Of a stretch of DNA of 64,000 nt, positions 42,967-56,252 are shown in pieces. Source of the stretch: Aquabacterium soli (GTDB lineage Bacteria > Pseudomonadota > Gammaproteobacteria > Burkholderiales > Burkholderiaceae_C); NCBI RefSeq assembly GCF_003933735.1, contig NZ_RSED01000013.1:1-64000 (forward strand). The letters run 5' to 3'. The translations under genes were made by a program, and so were the position numbers. The notes below the pieces were generated by a model. The model made no database searches. It saw only the letters and a list, made by a program, of their open reading frames with translations, and was not told the DNA's origin. The stretch's first letter is position 1; every line of letters begins with the position of its first letter.

Positions 42967-44186
42967 GGCGTGGCCTCCGTCGCGGTGGCGTCGATGACTG
43001 TGCGGGTGCTCGCAGGCAGCTCGGCCGCGATGCGGTCGAAGTAGGCCCGCATCACGCCCATGTAGCGCGGGTCGTCCAGCAGGAAGGCGTCGTGGCCATG
43101 GGGCGCGTCGATCTCGGCATAGGCCACGTCGAGGCCGTTGTCCAGCAGGGCCTTGACGATCTCGTGCGAACGCGCCGGCGAGAAACGCCAGTCGGTGGTG
43201 AAGCTGATGACGAGGAACTTGGCCACGGCCTGCGCCATGGCCGCCGTGAGGTTGCCGCCAAAGGTGCGGGCTGGGTCGAAGTAATCGAGGGCGCGCGTGA
43301 TCAGCAGGTAGGTGTTGGCGTCGAAGTAGTCGCTGAACTTGTCGCCCTGGTAGCGCAGGTAGCTCTCGATCTGGAACTCGATCTCCTGGGTGCTGTAGTG
43401 GGGCGCTTCACCCAGTTCGCGGCCCACCAGTTCACGGCCGAACTTGGTGTCCATCACGTCGTCGGACAGGTAGGTGATGTGGCCGATCATGCGGGCCACG
43501 CGCAGGCCGCGGCGCGGCACCACGCCATGGGCGTAGAAGTGGCCGCCGTGGAAATCAGGGTCGGTGACGATGGCACGGCGGGCCACCTCGTTGAAGGCGA
43601 TGTTCTGCGCAGACAGGTTGGGCGCGGTGGCCACGGCCACGCAGTGGCGCAGGCGGTGGGGGTGTTGCAGCGCCCAGCTCAGCGCCTGCATGCCGCCCAG
43701 GCTGCCGCCCAGCACAGCGGCCAGTTGCTCGATGCCCATCGCATCGAGCACGCGGGCCTGGGCATCGACCCAGTCTTCCACCGTGACCACCGGGAAGCTG
43801 GCGCCATAGATGCGTCCAGTGTCCGGGTTGACGTGCATCGGGCCGGTGGAGCCGAAGCAAGAGCCAGGGTTGTTGATGCCGATGACGAAGAACTTGTCGG
43901 TGTCCAGCGGCTTGCCGGGGCCGATCATGTTGTCCCACCAGCCTTCGCTGCGAGGAATGGGCTGGCCGGTGAGGTCACCGTGCAGGCCGGCCACGTGGTG
44001 CGACGCGTTCAGGGCATGGCATACCAGCACCGCATTGCTGCGGTCGGCGTTGAGTGTGCCGTAGGTCTCGAAGACGAGCGTGTAGTCACGCAGGGATGCA
44101 CCGCTGCGCAAGGGCAGCGGGGTCTCGAAATGCACGCTTTGCGGGGTCACGACCCCGAGGGAAGACTGTTGTGTCGTCACGGTCAC
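42963..44186 (-). CDS. metX: Homoserine O-acyltransferase MetX
   Basis: 407 residues from a GTG at 44186; a TTG one codon earlier is also open, and neither has a strong ribosome site. Alpha/beta hydrolase fold with the nucleophile in [10 protein letters not shown] and the acid/His in [13 protein letters not shown]. It acylates homoserine on the hydroxyl group, the first step of methionine synthesis; in beta-proteobacteria many MetX enzymes use succinyl-CoA, so the acyl donor is left open. [11 protein letters not shown] near the substrate site is typical. Confidence 0.95.
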   Translation of the reverse strand: MTVTTQQSSLGVVTPQSVHFETPLPLRSGASLRDYTLVFETYGTLNADRSNAVLVCHALNASHHVAGLHGDLTGQPIPRSEGWWDNMIGPGKPLDTDKFFVIGINNPGSCFGSTGPMHVNPDTGRIYGASFPVVTVEDWVDAQARVLDAMGIEQLAAVLGGSLGGMQALSWALQHPHRLRHCVAVATAPNLSAQNIAFNEVARRAIVTDPDFHGGHFYAHGVVPRRGLRVARMIGHITYLSDDVMDTKFGRELVGRELGEAPHYSTQEIEFQIESYLRYQGDKFSDYFDANTYLLITRALDYFDPARTFGGNLTAAMAQAVAKFLVISFTTDWRFSPARSHEIVKALLDNGLDVAYAEIDAPHGHDAFLLDDPRYMGVMRAYFDRIAAELPASTRTVIDATATEATP

Positions 44187-44444
44187 CAAACCAAACCGGC
44201 CACGCTGCGCAAGCAGGGGCCGGTGTGCAAGTGCCCCCCTTTAGCGGCATTTCTATAGCGCCCGCAAGCCGGACAAATCGGCGCTGTGCTGCGAGTGTAG
44301 CGCCAAACGCCGAGTGCACGGCGCCCGGGAAATGGGCGGTATTGCCCGTCTTGTTGAAGCAAGCGCCCGAGGTAAAAGGTTTTTAGTATCCGAAAATGCC
44401 GCCACAGTGTCCGGCACGTCGACCGTGATGCCCAGGGAGCTTGC

Positions 44445-46112
44445 ATGCTGAAGTGGTTGCTCAGACTCAACAAACATGTGCCGATCCGCTATGCGGCCTG
44501 GGTGTTCTCGGGCCTGCTCGGGGCGCTGGGCATGGTTCTGGCGCTCTACAGTGGGCACCCCGCATGGAGTGGCTACTGGTGGCTGGCGGTGCTGGGTGGT
44601 TTCCTGGTGCTGCAGGGTGTGCGCGACCTGTTCCAGGCGCAGCGTTCCGTGCTGCGCAACTACCCGGTGATCGGGCACCTGCGCTACCTGCTGGAGTTCA
44701 TCCGGCCAGAGATGCGGCAGTACTTCATCGAAAGCGACAACGAGGCGGCACCGTTTTCGCGCCAGCAACGCTCGCTGGTGTACCAGCGGGCCAAGGGCGC
44801 GCCAGACAAGCGCCCCTTCGGCACGCAGAAGGACGTGGGCGAGCAGGGCTACGAATGGCTCAGCCACTCGCTGGTGCCCTCGCACATCGACTCGCATGAT
44901 TTCCGCGTGCGGATCGGCGAAGGCGGCTCATCGTGCACGCAGCCCTACGACGCCAGCCTGTTCAACATCTCGGCCATGAGCTTCGGCGCGCTCAGCGCCA
45001 ACGCCATCCTGGCGCTCAACAAGGGCGCGGCCAAGGGCCGCTTCGCGCACGACACAGGTGAAGGCTCCATCAGCCAGTACCACCGCGAGCCCGGCGGTGA
45101 CCTGATCTGGGAGATCGGCTCGGGCTACTTCGGCTGCCGTGACGAGAAGGGTGGCTTCGACGAGGCACGCTTCCAGGCCAACGCGGCCGAGGCGCAGGTC
45201 AAGCTCATCGAGATCAAGCTGAGCCAGGGCGCCAAGCCCGGCCATGGCGGCATGTTGCCGGGCCCCAAGGTAACGCCGGAGATCGCGCGGGCGCGCGGCG
45301 TGCCCGAGGGGCTCGACTGCATCTCGCCGGCCAGCCACAGCGCGTTTTCGAACCCGCTGGAGATGGCGCACTTCATCGAGCGCCTGCGCCAGCTGTCAGG
45401 CGGCAAGCCGGTGGGCATCAAGCTGTGCATCGGCCACCCCTGGGAGTGGTTCGCCATGGTCAAGGCCATGCGCCAGACCGGCCTGTGGCCCGATTTCATC
45501 GTGGTCGACGGGGCAGAGGGCGGCACGGGCGCCGCGCCTCTGGAGTTCACCGACCATGTGGGCGCGCCGCTGCAGGAAGGGCTGCTGCTGGTGCACAACA
45601 CACTGGTGGGCCTGAACGAGCGCCACCGCGTGAAGATCGGCTGCGCTGGCAAGGTGATCAGCGCCTTCGACATCGTGCGCATGATGGCGCTGGGTGCCGA
45701 CTGGTGCAATTCGGCGCGGGGCTTCATGTTCTCGCTGGGCTGCATCCAGGCGCAGAGCTGCCACACCGGCCATTGCCCCACGGGCGTGACCACGCAGGAC
45801 CCGATGCGCCAGCGTGCGCTGGTGGTGCCCGACAAGGCCGAGCGGGTCTACCACTACCACGACAACACCTTGTATGCCTTGAAAGAGCTGGTGCAGGCCG
45901 CAGGCCTGATGCACCCTGGGCAGATCACGCCGGAGCACATCGTCCACCGGGTGTCGCGCCATCAGGTGCAGCGCCTGTCGAACCTGCTGCCTTTCGCCAG
46001 GCCCGGCCAGTTGCTGGCCGCCGAGCGAGGCGAGGAGCCGTGGCCGCAGGCGGTGTTCGAGCAGTACTGGCTGGGCGCGCAGGTGGACAGCTTCTCGCTG
46101 TTCACGCCCTGA
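44445..46112 (+). CDS. Membrane-anchored FMN glutamate-synthase-like protein
   Basis: 555 residues. Two N-terminal hydrophobic helices (about 14-35 and 44-60), then a glutamate-synthase central/FMN-type TIM barrel: ISAMSFGALSANAILALNKGA, GPKVTPEIARARGVPEG, VDGAEGGTGAAPLEF, and a Cys-containing SLGCIQAQSCHTGHCPTGVTTQDP, which in GltB binds a 3Fe-4S cluster. It lacks the glutaminase and C-terminal GltB domains, so it is not full glutamate synthase. These stand-alone proteins have an unknown substrate. Confidence 0.9.
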   Translation: MLKWLLRLNKHVPIRYAAWVFSGLLGALGMVLALYSGHPAWSGYWWLAVLGGFLVLQGVRDLFQAQRSVLRNYPVIGHLRYLLEFIRPEMRQYFIESDNEAAPFSRQQRSLVYQRAKGAPDKRPFGTQKDVGEQGYEWLSHSLVPSHIDSHDFRVRIGEGGSSCTQPYDASLFNISAMSFGALSANAILALNKGAAKGRFAHDTGEGSISQYHREPGGDLIWEIGSGYFGCRDEKGGFDEARFQANAAEAQVKLIEIKLSQGAKPGHGGMLPGPKVTPEIARARGVPEGLDCISPASHSAFSNPLEMAHFIERLRQLSGGKPVGIKLCIGHPWEWFAMVKAMRQTGLWPDFIVVDGAEGGTGAAPLEFTDHVGAPLQEGLLLVHNTLVGLNERHRVKIGCAGKVISAFDIVRMMALGADWCNSARGFMFSLGCIQAQSCHTGHCPTGVTTQDPMRQRALVVPDKAERVYHYHDNTLYALKELVQAAGLMHPGQITPEHIVHRVSRHQVQRLSNLLPFARPGQLLAAERGEEPWPQAVFEQYWLGAQVDSFSLFTP

Positions 46113-46140
46113 CGACAGGGCTGCGCCTCAGGCCAGTTGA

Positions 46141-46761
46141 TCAGGCAGCCGGCGGTGCCGTGTCGATGAAGCTCTGGCGCTGCGAAAGCTTGTCGTGCAG
46201 GCGGGCCAGGTTGGGGTAATCGCTGCGCCACGGGATGTGTGCGAAGCGGAAATCCAGGTAACCCAGCGCGCAGCCCACGGCGATGTCGGCCAGCGTGTGG
46301 TACGTGCCGGTGCACCAGGGCCGGTCGCCCAGGCCCTGGCTCATGGCCTTGAGGCTGGCGTGCACCTTGGCCATCTGGCGGTCGATCCAGACCTGGCTGC
46401 GCTGGGCCTCGGTGCGCCCGTCGTAGGTGGCCTCCAGGCGGGCGAGGATGGCTGCGTCGAGCAGCCCGTCGCCCAGCGCTTCCCAGGTCTTGACCTCGAC
46501 ACGCTCGCGTCCGCTCAGGGGGATCAGCTTGCCGACGGGCGACAGCGTGTCCACGTATTCGACGATCACGCGGGAGTCGAACACGGCCTCGCCGCCTTCC
46601 ATCACCAGGCAGGGCACCTTGCCCAGCGGGTTGGCTTCGCTGATGTGGGTGTCGGGCGACCACACGTTGTCGAGGTCGAACTTGTAGTCGAGTTTTTTCT
46701 CGGCCAGCACGATACGGACCTTGCGGACATAGGGACTGGTGAGGGAGCCGATCAGTTTCAT
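46141..46761 (-). CDS. Glutathione S-transferase family protein
   Basis: 206 residues from the ATG at 46761. Thioredoxin-like N-terminus MKLIGSLTSPYVRKVRIVLAEKKL with the glutathione contacts GKVPCLVMEGGEAVFDSRVIVEYVD, then an all-helical C-terminal domain ending with the conserved DIAVGCALGYLDFR. Similar to the YibF-type enzymes of proteobacteria. The much longer frame that continues to 48504 crosses the DUF898 gene and is not real. Confidence 0.93.
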   Translation of the reverse strand: MKLIGSLTSPYVRKVRIVLAEKKLDYKFDLDNVWSPDTHISEANPLGKVPCLVMEGGEAVFDSRVIVEYVDTLSPVGKLIPLSGRERVEVKTWEALGDGLLDAAILARLEATYDGRTEAQRSQVWIDRQMAKVHASLKAMSQGLGDRPWCTGTYHTLADIAVGCALGYLDFRFAHIPWRSDYPNLARLHDKLSQRQSFIDTAPPAA

Positions 46762-46902
46762 GGGGCGAGGGAGGTTCGAATTGGCGCTGATTTTACAAAA
46801 TGGGATGACAGTGGTGATCTGTTGCCACCGAACCACCCAATGAGGGGGACAAACCAGCATCCACGGGCAGAAAGGTCCAGTTACAGTTATTGCTCTTGGA
46901 TC

Positions 46903-49870
<2,968 letters not shown>

Positions 49871-49883
49871 GCCGGGTGCACGC

Positions 49884-50726
49884 ATGAGCTTCATCGAGCA
49901 GCTGCGCCACGCGCAGACCCACAACGACTCCATGCTCTGCGTGGGGCTGGACCCTGAACCGTCGAAGCTGCCGGGTGCCTGGAAAGGCCAGCCCGACCGC
50001 ATCTACGATTTCTGCGCGGCCATCGTCGATGCCACGAAGGACCTGGTCTGCTCGTTCAAGCCGCAGATCGCCTACTTTGCGGCGCACCGGGCGGAGGATC
50101 AGTTGGAGCGCCTGATGGCCCATATCAAGCGCACGGCGCCGCAGGTGCCCGTGATCCTCGATGCCAAGCGCGGCGACATCGGCAGCACGGCCGAGCAGTA
50201 CGCGCGCGAGGCCTTCGAGCGCTACCAGGCCGATGCGGTCACGCTGTCGCCCTTCATGGGCTTCGACACCATCGAGCCGTTTTTGCGCTACCCGGGCAAG
50301 GGTGTGATCCTGCTGTGCCGCACGTCCAACCCGGGCGGTTCCGATCTTCAGAACCAGCGCCTGGCCGATGTGCCAGGCCAGCCGCGGCTGTATGAACACG
50401 TGGCGGCGCAAGCTCAGGGCCCGTGGAACACCAATGGCCAGATCGGCCTGGTGGTGGGCGCCACCTTTCCCCAGGAGATCGCGCGGGTGCGTGAGCTGGC
50501 CCCGACGCTGCCCTTGTTGATCCCCGGTGTGGGCGCGCAGGGCGGTGATGCCGCGGCCACGGTCAAAGCCGGGCTGCGCACGGCGGCCGATGGCACGGTC
50601 ACAGGTCCGGTGATCGTCAACAGCTCGCGTGCGGTGCTGTATGCGTCCAGCGGCATGGATGACTTCGCCAGCGCGGCGCGGCGGGTGGCGCTGGAAACCC
50701 GGCAGGCGCTGAACGCGGCGCGTTGA
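49884..50726 (+). CDS. pyrF: Orotidine 5'-phosphate decarboxylase, type 2
   Basis: 280 residues. The type-2 PyrF active-site motif is [16 protein letters not shown] (about 92-107), with [13 protein letters not shown] at the N-terminus and [32 protein letters not shown] near the phosphate site. It produces UMP in the last step of pyrimidine synthesis. The mycobacterial-type length (about 270-280) is normal in this order. Confidence 0.96.
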   Translation: MSFIEQLRHAQTHNDSMLCVGLDPEPSKLPGAWKGQPDRIYDFCAAIVDATKDLVCSFKPQIAYFAAHRAEDQLERLMAHIKRTAPQVPVILDAKRGDIGSTAEQYAREAFERYQADAVTLSPFMGFDTIEPFLRYPGKGVILLCRTSNPGGSDLQNQRLADVPGQPRLYEHVAAQAQGPWNTNGQIGLVVGATFPQEIARVRELAPTLPLLIPGVGAQGGDAAATVKAGLRTAADGTVTGPVIVNSSRAVLYASSGMDDFASAARRVALETRQALNAAR

Positions 50727-50750
50727 TACCGCGGCGGCTTGGCCACCCAT

Positions 50751-50780
50751 GAAGAGCGCTCCGAGGGGCGCTCTTCTGCT
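50751..50780 (+). terminator. Terminator after pyrF
   Basis: GAAGAGCGC (50751-50759) pairs with GCGCTCTTC (50768-50776), followed by a weak T-run. Moderately convincing. Confidence 0.65.
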
Positions 50781-50854
50781 TTTGTCCTGCAGCGCGGGCG
50801 GAACCCACCCATGGCCCACAATCGGTGTTTTCGCACTTTGTTCATGACACCGCC

Positions 50855-52135
50855 ATGGCCGAGCCCGCGCCGCCTTCGTCTTCTTCCAAGACCGCCTCTC
50901 CCGCCTTGTCGCAACTGCGCATCGACCGTGGTGGCGCGTCGGCCAACCGACGGCGTGGCCCGCACTGGGGCCTCTGGGCGACCGGGGCCATCGTCGTGGC
51001 GGCAGGGGCCGCCTGGCTGCTGTCGCCACGCGCCGTGCCGGTGCAGACGGCCGCGGTGGTCTCGACCACGCCGTCCCAGCAGTATGTGGAACTGACCGCC
51101 TCAGGCTACGTGGTGGCGCAGCGCCGTGCGGCGGTGGCCTCCAAGGCCACGGGCCGGCTGGTGGAGCTGATGGTGCGTGAGGGTTCCAAGGTCAAGAAGG
51201 GCGAGATCATCGCGCGGCTCGATGCCAGCGATGTGCAGGCCGCCATCGCCGCGGCCGAAGCCGGGGTGCGCCAGGCCGAGGCGGGCCTGCGCCAGGCCCA
51301 GGTCGAAAGCACCAATGCCCAGGCCGAGTTGGTGCGCAGCAAGGGCCTGCAGGCCCAGGGTTTCATCTCGCCACAGGCGGTCGACACCGTGCAGACGCGG
51401 GCCAATGCGGCCCAGGCCAGCGTGGCGGCGGCGCAGGCCTCGATCGCGGCCGCGCAGGCGCAGCGCAAGGTGCAGCAGGTCAACCAGGATTTCACCGAGA
51501 TCCGCGCGCCCTTCGACGGGGTGGTGCTGGTCAAGAACGCCAACGTGGGCGACATCATCACGCCGTTCTCCAACGCGGCCGGCTCGCAGGGCGCCGTGCT
51601 GACCATGGCCGACATGAGCACCCTGGAGGTCGAGGCCGACGTGTCCGAGAGCAGCCTGGGCAAGGCCCGCATCGGCCAGCCGGTGGAGATCGTGCTCGAT
51701 GCGCTGCCCAATGTGCGCTTCCGTGGCACGGTGGGGGGCATCGTGCCCACGGTGGACCGCGCCAAGGCCACGGTGATGACCAAGATCCGCTTCGACCAGC
51801 TCGACCCGCGCGTGCTGCCCGAGATGAGCGCCAAGGTCAGCTTCCTGTCGCGCCCGGTCAGCGACGCCGACCAGAAGCCCGTGCTGGGCGTGAACGCGCA
51901 GGCCGTGGTCGAGCGCGAGGGCGGCAAGGCCGTGTGGCGCATCACGACCACTGGCCCGGCCGATGCGCCGGTGATGACGGCCTCGCCCGTGGCCGTGAAG
52001 ACCGGCCGCATCATCGGCGAGGTGCTGGAGATCACGCCCGTGACTGCCGACGCGATCAAGTCGGGCGACAAGGTGGTGCTGGCGCCGCCATCGAAGCTGC
52101 GCGAAGGCGCCACCGTCAAGCAGGCCGAGAAATGA
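50855..52135 (+). CDS. MacA-like periplasmic adaptor of an ABC exporter
   Basis: 426 residues from the ATG at 50855. A cytoplasmic N-terminus and one membrane helix (about 42-60, GLWATGAIVVAAGAAWLL) are followed by the two lipoyl halves (AAVASKATGRLVELMVREGSKVKKGEIIARLDASD and IRAPFDGVVLVKNANVGDIITP), an Ala/Gln-rich coiled coil, and barrel and membrane-proximal domains. It overlaps the ABC ATPase gene by 4 bases. It carries substrate across the periplasm in MacA/HlyD-type systems. Confidence 0.92.
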   Translation: MAEPAPPSSSSKTASPALSQLRIDRGGASANRRRGPHWGLWATGAIVVAAGAAWLLSPRAVPVQTAAVVSTTPSQQYVELTASGYVVAQRRAAVASKATGRLVELMVREGSKVKKGEIIARLDASDVQAAIAAAEAGVRQAEAGLRQAQVESTNAQAELVRSKGLQAQGFISPQAVDTVQTRANAAQASVAAAQASIAAAQAQRKVQQVNQDFTEIRAPFDGVVLVKNANVGDIITPFSNAAGSQGAVLTMADMSTLEVEADVSESSLGKARIGQPVEIVLDALPNVRFRGTVGGIVPTVDRAKATVMTKIRFDQLDPRVLPEMSAKVSFLSRPVSDADQKPVLGVNAQAVVEREGGKAVWRITTTGPADAPVMTASPVAVKTGRIIGEVLEITPVTADAIKSGDKVVLAPPSKLREGATVKQAEK

Positions 52136-52848
52136 GCATGCCGGGCGATGCATTGATCCGCATCCGCGGCCTGAGCAAGTCGTACCAACGGGGCGACCAG
52201 CACATCCCCGTGCTGGAAGACATCCACCTGGACGTTCAGGCCGGCGAGTTCGTCGCGCTGATGGGCCCCAGCGGCTCGGGCAAGAGCACCTTGCTCAACC
52301 TGATCGCGGGCATCGACCAGCCGACGTCGGGGCGCATCGAGATCGGCGGCGTGGACATCGCCACCCTGGGCGAGGGTGCGCTGGCCGACTGGCGTGCCAG
52401 CCACGTGGGCTTCATCTTCCAGTTCTACAACCTGATGCCGGTGCTCACGGCCTTCGAGAACGTGGAGCTGCCGCTGCTGCTCACAGGCCTGTCGCGCCGC
52501 CAGCGGCACGAGCACGTGGCCGCGGCGCTGGACATGGTGCGCCTGAGCGATCGTGTGGACCACTACCCCAATGAGTTGTCAGGCGGGCAGCAGCAGCGCG
52601 TGGCCATCGCCCGCGCGCTGGTGGCCGACCCCGCCCTGATCGTGGCCGACGAGCCCACAGGCGATCTGGACCGCACCACAGGGCAGGAGGTGCTCAACCT
52701 GCTGCAGCAGTTGCAGAGTGATCTGGGCAAGACCATCGTGATGGTGACGCACGATCCGAAAGCCGCCTCGCGCGCCGGCCGCCTGATCCACCTGGAGAAG
52801 GGGGTGCTGGTGCCCGACGACGAGATGCCCCATCAGGCCGGACACTGA
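52132..52848 (+). CDS. ABC exporter ATPase (MacB/LolD type)
   Basis: 238 residues from the ATG at 52132 (ATGA overlap). Walker [11 protein letters not shown]-loop [10 protein letters not shown], signature [15 protein letters not shown], Walker [13 protein letters not shown] and the switch His in MVTHDP. It belongs to the LolD/MacB-N/FtsE group, which powers FtsX-like permeases, matching the two permease genes that follow. Confidence 0.95.
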   Translation: MSMPGDALIRIRGLSKSYQRGDQHIPVLEDIHLDVQAGEFVALMGPSGSGKSTLLNLIAGIDQPTSGRIEIGGVDIATLGEGALADWRASHVGFIFQFYNLMPVLTAFENVELPLLLTGLSRRQRHEHVAAALDMVRLSDRVDHYPNELSGGQQQRVAIARALVADPALIVADEPTGDLDRTTGQEVLNLLQQLQSDLGKTIVMVTHDPKAASRAGRLIHLEKGVLVPDDEMPHQAGH

Positions 52849-52860
52849 ACGCGCAGCGCC

Positions 52861-54021
52861 ATGTTCCTGTTCAAGCTGCTGTTGCGCAACGCCTTCAGGC
52901 ACCGCCTGCGCACCCTGCTGACCATGGTGGGGCTGGTGGTGGCCATCTGCGCCTTCGGGCTGCTGCGCACGGTGGTCGACGCCTGGTACGCGGGCGTGGA
53001 TGCGTCATCCAGCGCACGGCTGGTGACACGCAGCGCGATCTCGCTGACCTTTCCGCTGCCGCTGAACTACGCCGAACGCATCCGCGCAGTGGAAGGCGTG
53101 AAAGCCATCTCCTGGGCCAACTGGTTCGGCGGCATCTACATCACAGAGCGCAACTTCTTCGCGCAGTTCGCGGTGGACCCGGAGAGCTACCTCAAGCTCT
53201 ACCCCGAGTTCCAGCTCACGGACAGGGAGAAGGCCGAGTTCCTGCGGGATCGCCAGGGTTGCGTGGTCGGCCGCAAGCTGGCGGCCAAGTTCGGCTGGAA
53301 GGTGGGCGACACCGTGTCGCTGCGCGGCACGATCTACCCGGGCACCTGGAGTTTCACCATCCGCGGCATCTACCAGGGCCAGGATGCCAAGACGGACGAG
53401 CAGCAGATGTTCATCCACTGGAAGCGGCTGTCCGAGGCCGTGCGCGTGAGCGGCGCGCGCAGCAGCGCCGACTACGTGGGCGTGTACATCGTCGGCATCC
53501 ACAACCCCGATGACGCACCGCAGGTGTCCCGGCGCATCGACACCCTGTTCCACAACTCGCTGGCCGAAACGCTCACCGAAACCGAGAAGGCCTTCCAGCT
53601 CAGCTTCGTGTCCATGAGCGAGGCCATCCTGCTGGCCGTGCAGGCCGTGAGCTTCATCATCATCCTGATCATCATGGCCGTGATGGCCAACACGATGACG
53701 ATGACCGCGCGCGAACGCCTGGCCGAGTACGCCACGCTCAAGGCGCTGGGCTTCAGTCCGGGCTTCGTGGTGCGGTTGCTGTTCGGAGAAAGCCTGCTGA
53801 TCGCGCTGATCGGCGGCGGGCTGGGCGTGGCGGCCACCTTCCCGGTGGCCAAGGCCTTCGTGGGCGCGGTGGGCACCTTGTTCCCCGTGTTCAATGTGTC
53901 GGCCACCACGCTGGCGCTGCAGGTGCTGGCCTGCGTGGTGGTGGGCGTGGTGGCGGCGGCGTGGCCGGCGTGGAAGATGTCGCGCATCGACATCGTTCAG
54001 GGCCTGAGGCACGTGGCATGA
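52861..54021 (+). CDS. FtsX/MacB-like ABC permease 1
   Basis: 386 residues. One N-terminal membrane helix (about 18-38), a large periplasmic region (about 40-255) and three C-terminal helices with the FtsX fold (about 258-285, 305-335 and 348-370). The motif ARERLAEYATLKALGFSPGFV joins the helices. It forms a heterodimeric or combined channel with permease 2, 10 bp downstream. Confidence 0.92.
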   Translation: MFLFKLLLRNAFRHRLRTLLTMVGLVVAICAFGLLRTVVDAWYAGVDASSSARLVTRSAISLTFPLPLNYAERIRAVEGVKAISWANWFGGIYITERNFFAQFAVDPESYLKLYPEFQLTDREKAEFLRDRQGCVVGRKLAAKFGWKVGDTVSLRGTIYPGTWSFTIRGIYQGQDAKTDEQQMFIHWKRLSEAVRVSGARSSADYVGVYIVGIHNPDDAPQVSRRIDTLFHNSLAETLTETEKAFQLSFVSMSEAILLAVQAVSFIIILIIMAVMANTMTMTARERLAEYATLKALGFSPGFVVRLLFGESLLIALIGGGLGVAATFPVAKAFVGAVGTLFPVFNVSATTLALQVLACVVVGVVAAAWPAWKMSRIDIVQGLRHVA

Positions 54022-54031
54022 GGCGGCCGGC

Positions 54032-55201
54032 ATGAAGACGCTGCCCTGGAGCTACATCGCCCGCAACCTGTGGGTGCGCCGCGTGACCACCTTGCTCACG
54101 GCTGGCGGCATGGCGCTGGTGGTCTATGTGTTCGCCACAGTGCTGATGATGAGCGAGGGCATCCGCGCCACGCTGGTGGCCACGGGCCAGCCCGACAACG
54201 TGATCGTGCTGCGCAAGGGCGCGGGCGCCGAGATCAACTCGCTGATCTCACGCGACCAGGCCGCCGTGATCGAGAGCCTGCCCGGCATGGCCACCGATGG
54301 GGACGGGCGCCGCCTGGTGTCGCGTGAACCGGTGGTGCTCAACACGCTGCCCAAGCGCGCCAGCGGCAAGCCCAGCAATGTCACGGTGCGTGGCACATCG
54401 CTCTCCGGGCTGGCGCTGCGGCCCCAGGTTCACTTCGTTCAGGGACGCATGTTCCGGCCCGGCACCAGCGAGATCGTGACCGGCCGCGCCGTGGCTTCGG
54501 GCTTCGCCGGTGCGGGCCTGGGCGAGACCTTGCGTTTCGCCGGCCGTGACTGGACGGTGGTGGGCGTGTTCGACGCGGGTGGCAGCGGCTTCGATTCGGA
54601 GATCTGGGGCGATGCCGACCAGATGATGCAGGCCTTCAGGCGGCAGGTGTTCTCCAGCATGGTGTTCCGGCTGGCCGATCCCTCGGCCTTCGACGAGCTC
54701 AAGGCATCGATCGAGAAAGACCCACGGCTCACGCTGGAGGCCAAGCCCGAGCGCCAGTTCTATGCCGAACAGTCGGAAGCCCTGGCCACCTTCATCCGCA
54801 TCCTGGGCCTGTCGCTGTCGATCATCTTCTCGGTCGGGGCCATCGTGGGCGCGATGATCACGATGTTCGCTTCGGTGGCCTCGCGCGTGGGTGAGATCGG
54901 CACGCTGCGCGCGCTGGGTTTCAGACGCGGCGCGGTGCTGTCGGCGTTCATGGCCGAATCGCTGCTGCTCTCACTGGTGGGCGGGGTGATGGGGCTGGCG
55001 GCGGCCTCGCTGATGCAGACGGTCAACATCTCCACGGTGAACTTCCAGACCTTCTCCGAGCTGGCCTTCCAGTTCCGCCTCACGCCCGGGATCGTTGTGC
55101 AGACCCTGGTGTTCGCGCTGGTGATGGGCCTGCTGGGCGGCTTCGTGCCGGCCTGGCGCGCCGCCCGGCTCAAGATCGTGGATTGCCTGCGTGAAGCCTG
55201 A
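54032..55201 (+). CDS. FtsX/MacB-like ABC permease 2
   Basis: 389 residues with the same 1+3 membrane-helix arrangement as permease 1 but low sequence similarity. Coupling motif ASRVGEIGTLRALGFRRGAVLSAF. With the adaptor, ATPase and permease 1 it makes a four-gene export system in which the MacB halves are split over two unlike permeases, as in DevBCA-like exporters. Substrate unknown. Confidence 0.92.
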   Translation: MKTLPWSYIARNLWVRRVTTLLTAGGMALVVYVFATVLMMSEGIRATLVATGQPDNVIVLRKGAGAEINSLISRDQAAVIESLPGMATDGDGRRLVSREPVVLNTLPKRASGKPSNVTVRGTSLSGLALRPQVHFVQGRMFRPGTSEIVTGRAVASGFAGAGLGETLRFAGRDWTVVGVFDAGGSGFDSEIWGDADQMMQAFRRQVFSSMVFRLADPSAFDELKASIEKDPRLTLEAKPERQFYAEQSEALATFIRILGLSLSIIFSVGAIVGAMITMFASVASRVGEIGTLRALGFRRGAVLSAFMAESLLLSLVGGVMGLAAASLMQTVNISTVNFQTFSELAFQFRLTPGIVVQTLVFALVMGLLGGFVPAWRAARLKIVDCLREA

Positions 55202-55335
55202 ACAGAACGCTCAAGCGCATGGCCAGCCTGGTGCATGCCTCGCACAGCCGGCGTACGATGCCCCCGTGCTGCCCATCGCTCGGCACATCGCATCGAGCGC
55301 TGCCTCATGATGGCGGCGCTTTCAGGAGAACATGG

Positions 55336-56238
55336 ATGAGATTGGTGAGTTTCCAGGGGACCGCCTCAGGCGCCATCGAGGTGGGTGTGCTGGCGGATGA
55401 TGAAAGCGTGGTGTCGCTGCACCGGGCCCTGCCCACGGGCCTGCTGGCTGCACACGAAGGCATGCCCGACGTGATCGCGCGTTGGCCACGGTTGCAGCCG
55501 CATGTGCAGACCTTGCTGGGCCAGGCCCCGCATGTCCGCCTGTCCGAGGTGCACTTGCTGGCGCCCGTGCCGCGTCCGCCCAAGCTGCTGGCCATCGGCC
55601 TGAACTACCTGGACCACGTCAACGAAAAGATCGTGGGTGATCAGGGCCACGAGGGTCGCGCCTTGCCCGAGCACCAGCTGTGGTTCACCAAGCTGGGCCA
55701 TGCCATCAACGGCCCCTACGACGACATCGTGCTGCCCAAGGTGTCCGAGCGCACCGACTACGAGGCCGAGCTGGTGGCCGTGATCGGCCAGCGCTGCAAG
55801 CATGTGCCGCGCGAACGCGCACACGAGGTGGTGTTCGGCTACTGTGTGGGCAACGACGTGTCCGTGCGTGATTGGCAGAAGCGTACCTCTCAGTGGACGC
55901 TGGGCAAATCCTTCGACACGCACGCGCCTTTCGGCCCCTGGCTGACCACGGCCGACGAGTTGGGCGGTGATCCGCACGCGCTGGACCTGCGCTGCTGGGT
56001 CAATGGCGAGTTGCGCCAGCAGAGCAACACCAGCCTGATGATCCACGACGTGTGGGCACAGATCGCGCTGCTCAGCCAGGCGATGACGCTGGAGCCGGGC
56101 GACGTGATCTACACCGGCACCTGCAGCGGCGTGGGCGCGGCCTTCGATCCGCCCAAGTTCCTGCGCGCGGGTGATGTGGTGCGTGTGGAGATCGACAAGC
56201 TGGGCGCCATCGAGGCGCGTTGCGTGGACGAGGCCTGA
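55336..56238 (+). CDS. Fumarylacetoacetate hydrolase-family protein
   Basis: 300 residues from the ATG at 55336 (AGGAG 8 bases upstream). FAH fold: PPKLLAIGLNYLDHVNE, the metal-binding Glu/Asp positions in TDYEAELVAVIG and GNDVSVRDWQKR, and a catalytic VIYTGTCSGVG. Members include 2-keto-4-pentenoate hydratases, acylpyruvases and oxaloacetate decarboxylases; the sequence does not discriminate. No catabolic neighbours. Confidence 0.9.
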   Translation: MRLVSFQGTASGAIEVGVLADDESVVSLHRALPTGLLAAHEGMPDVIARWPRLQPHVQTLLGQAPHVRLSEVHLLAPVPRPPKLLAIGLNYLDHVNEKIVGDQGHEGRALPEHQLWFTKLGHAINGPYDDIVLPKVSERTDYEAELVAVIGQRCKHVPRERAHEVVFGYCVGNDVSVRDWQKRTSQWTLGKSFDTHAPFGPWLTTADELGGDPHALDLRCWVNGELRQQSNTSLMIHDVWAQIALLSQAMTLEPGDVIYTGTCSGVGAAFDPPKFLRAGDVVRVEIDKLGAIEARCVDEA

Positions 56239-56252
56239 GTCGTCAGCCCGGT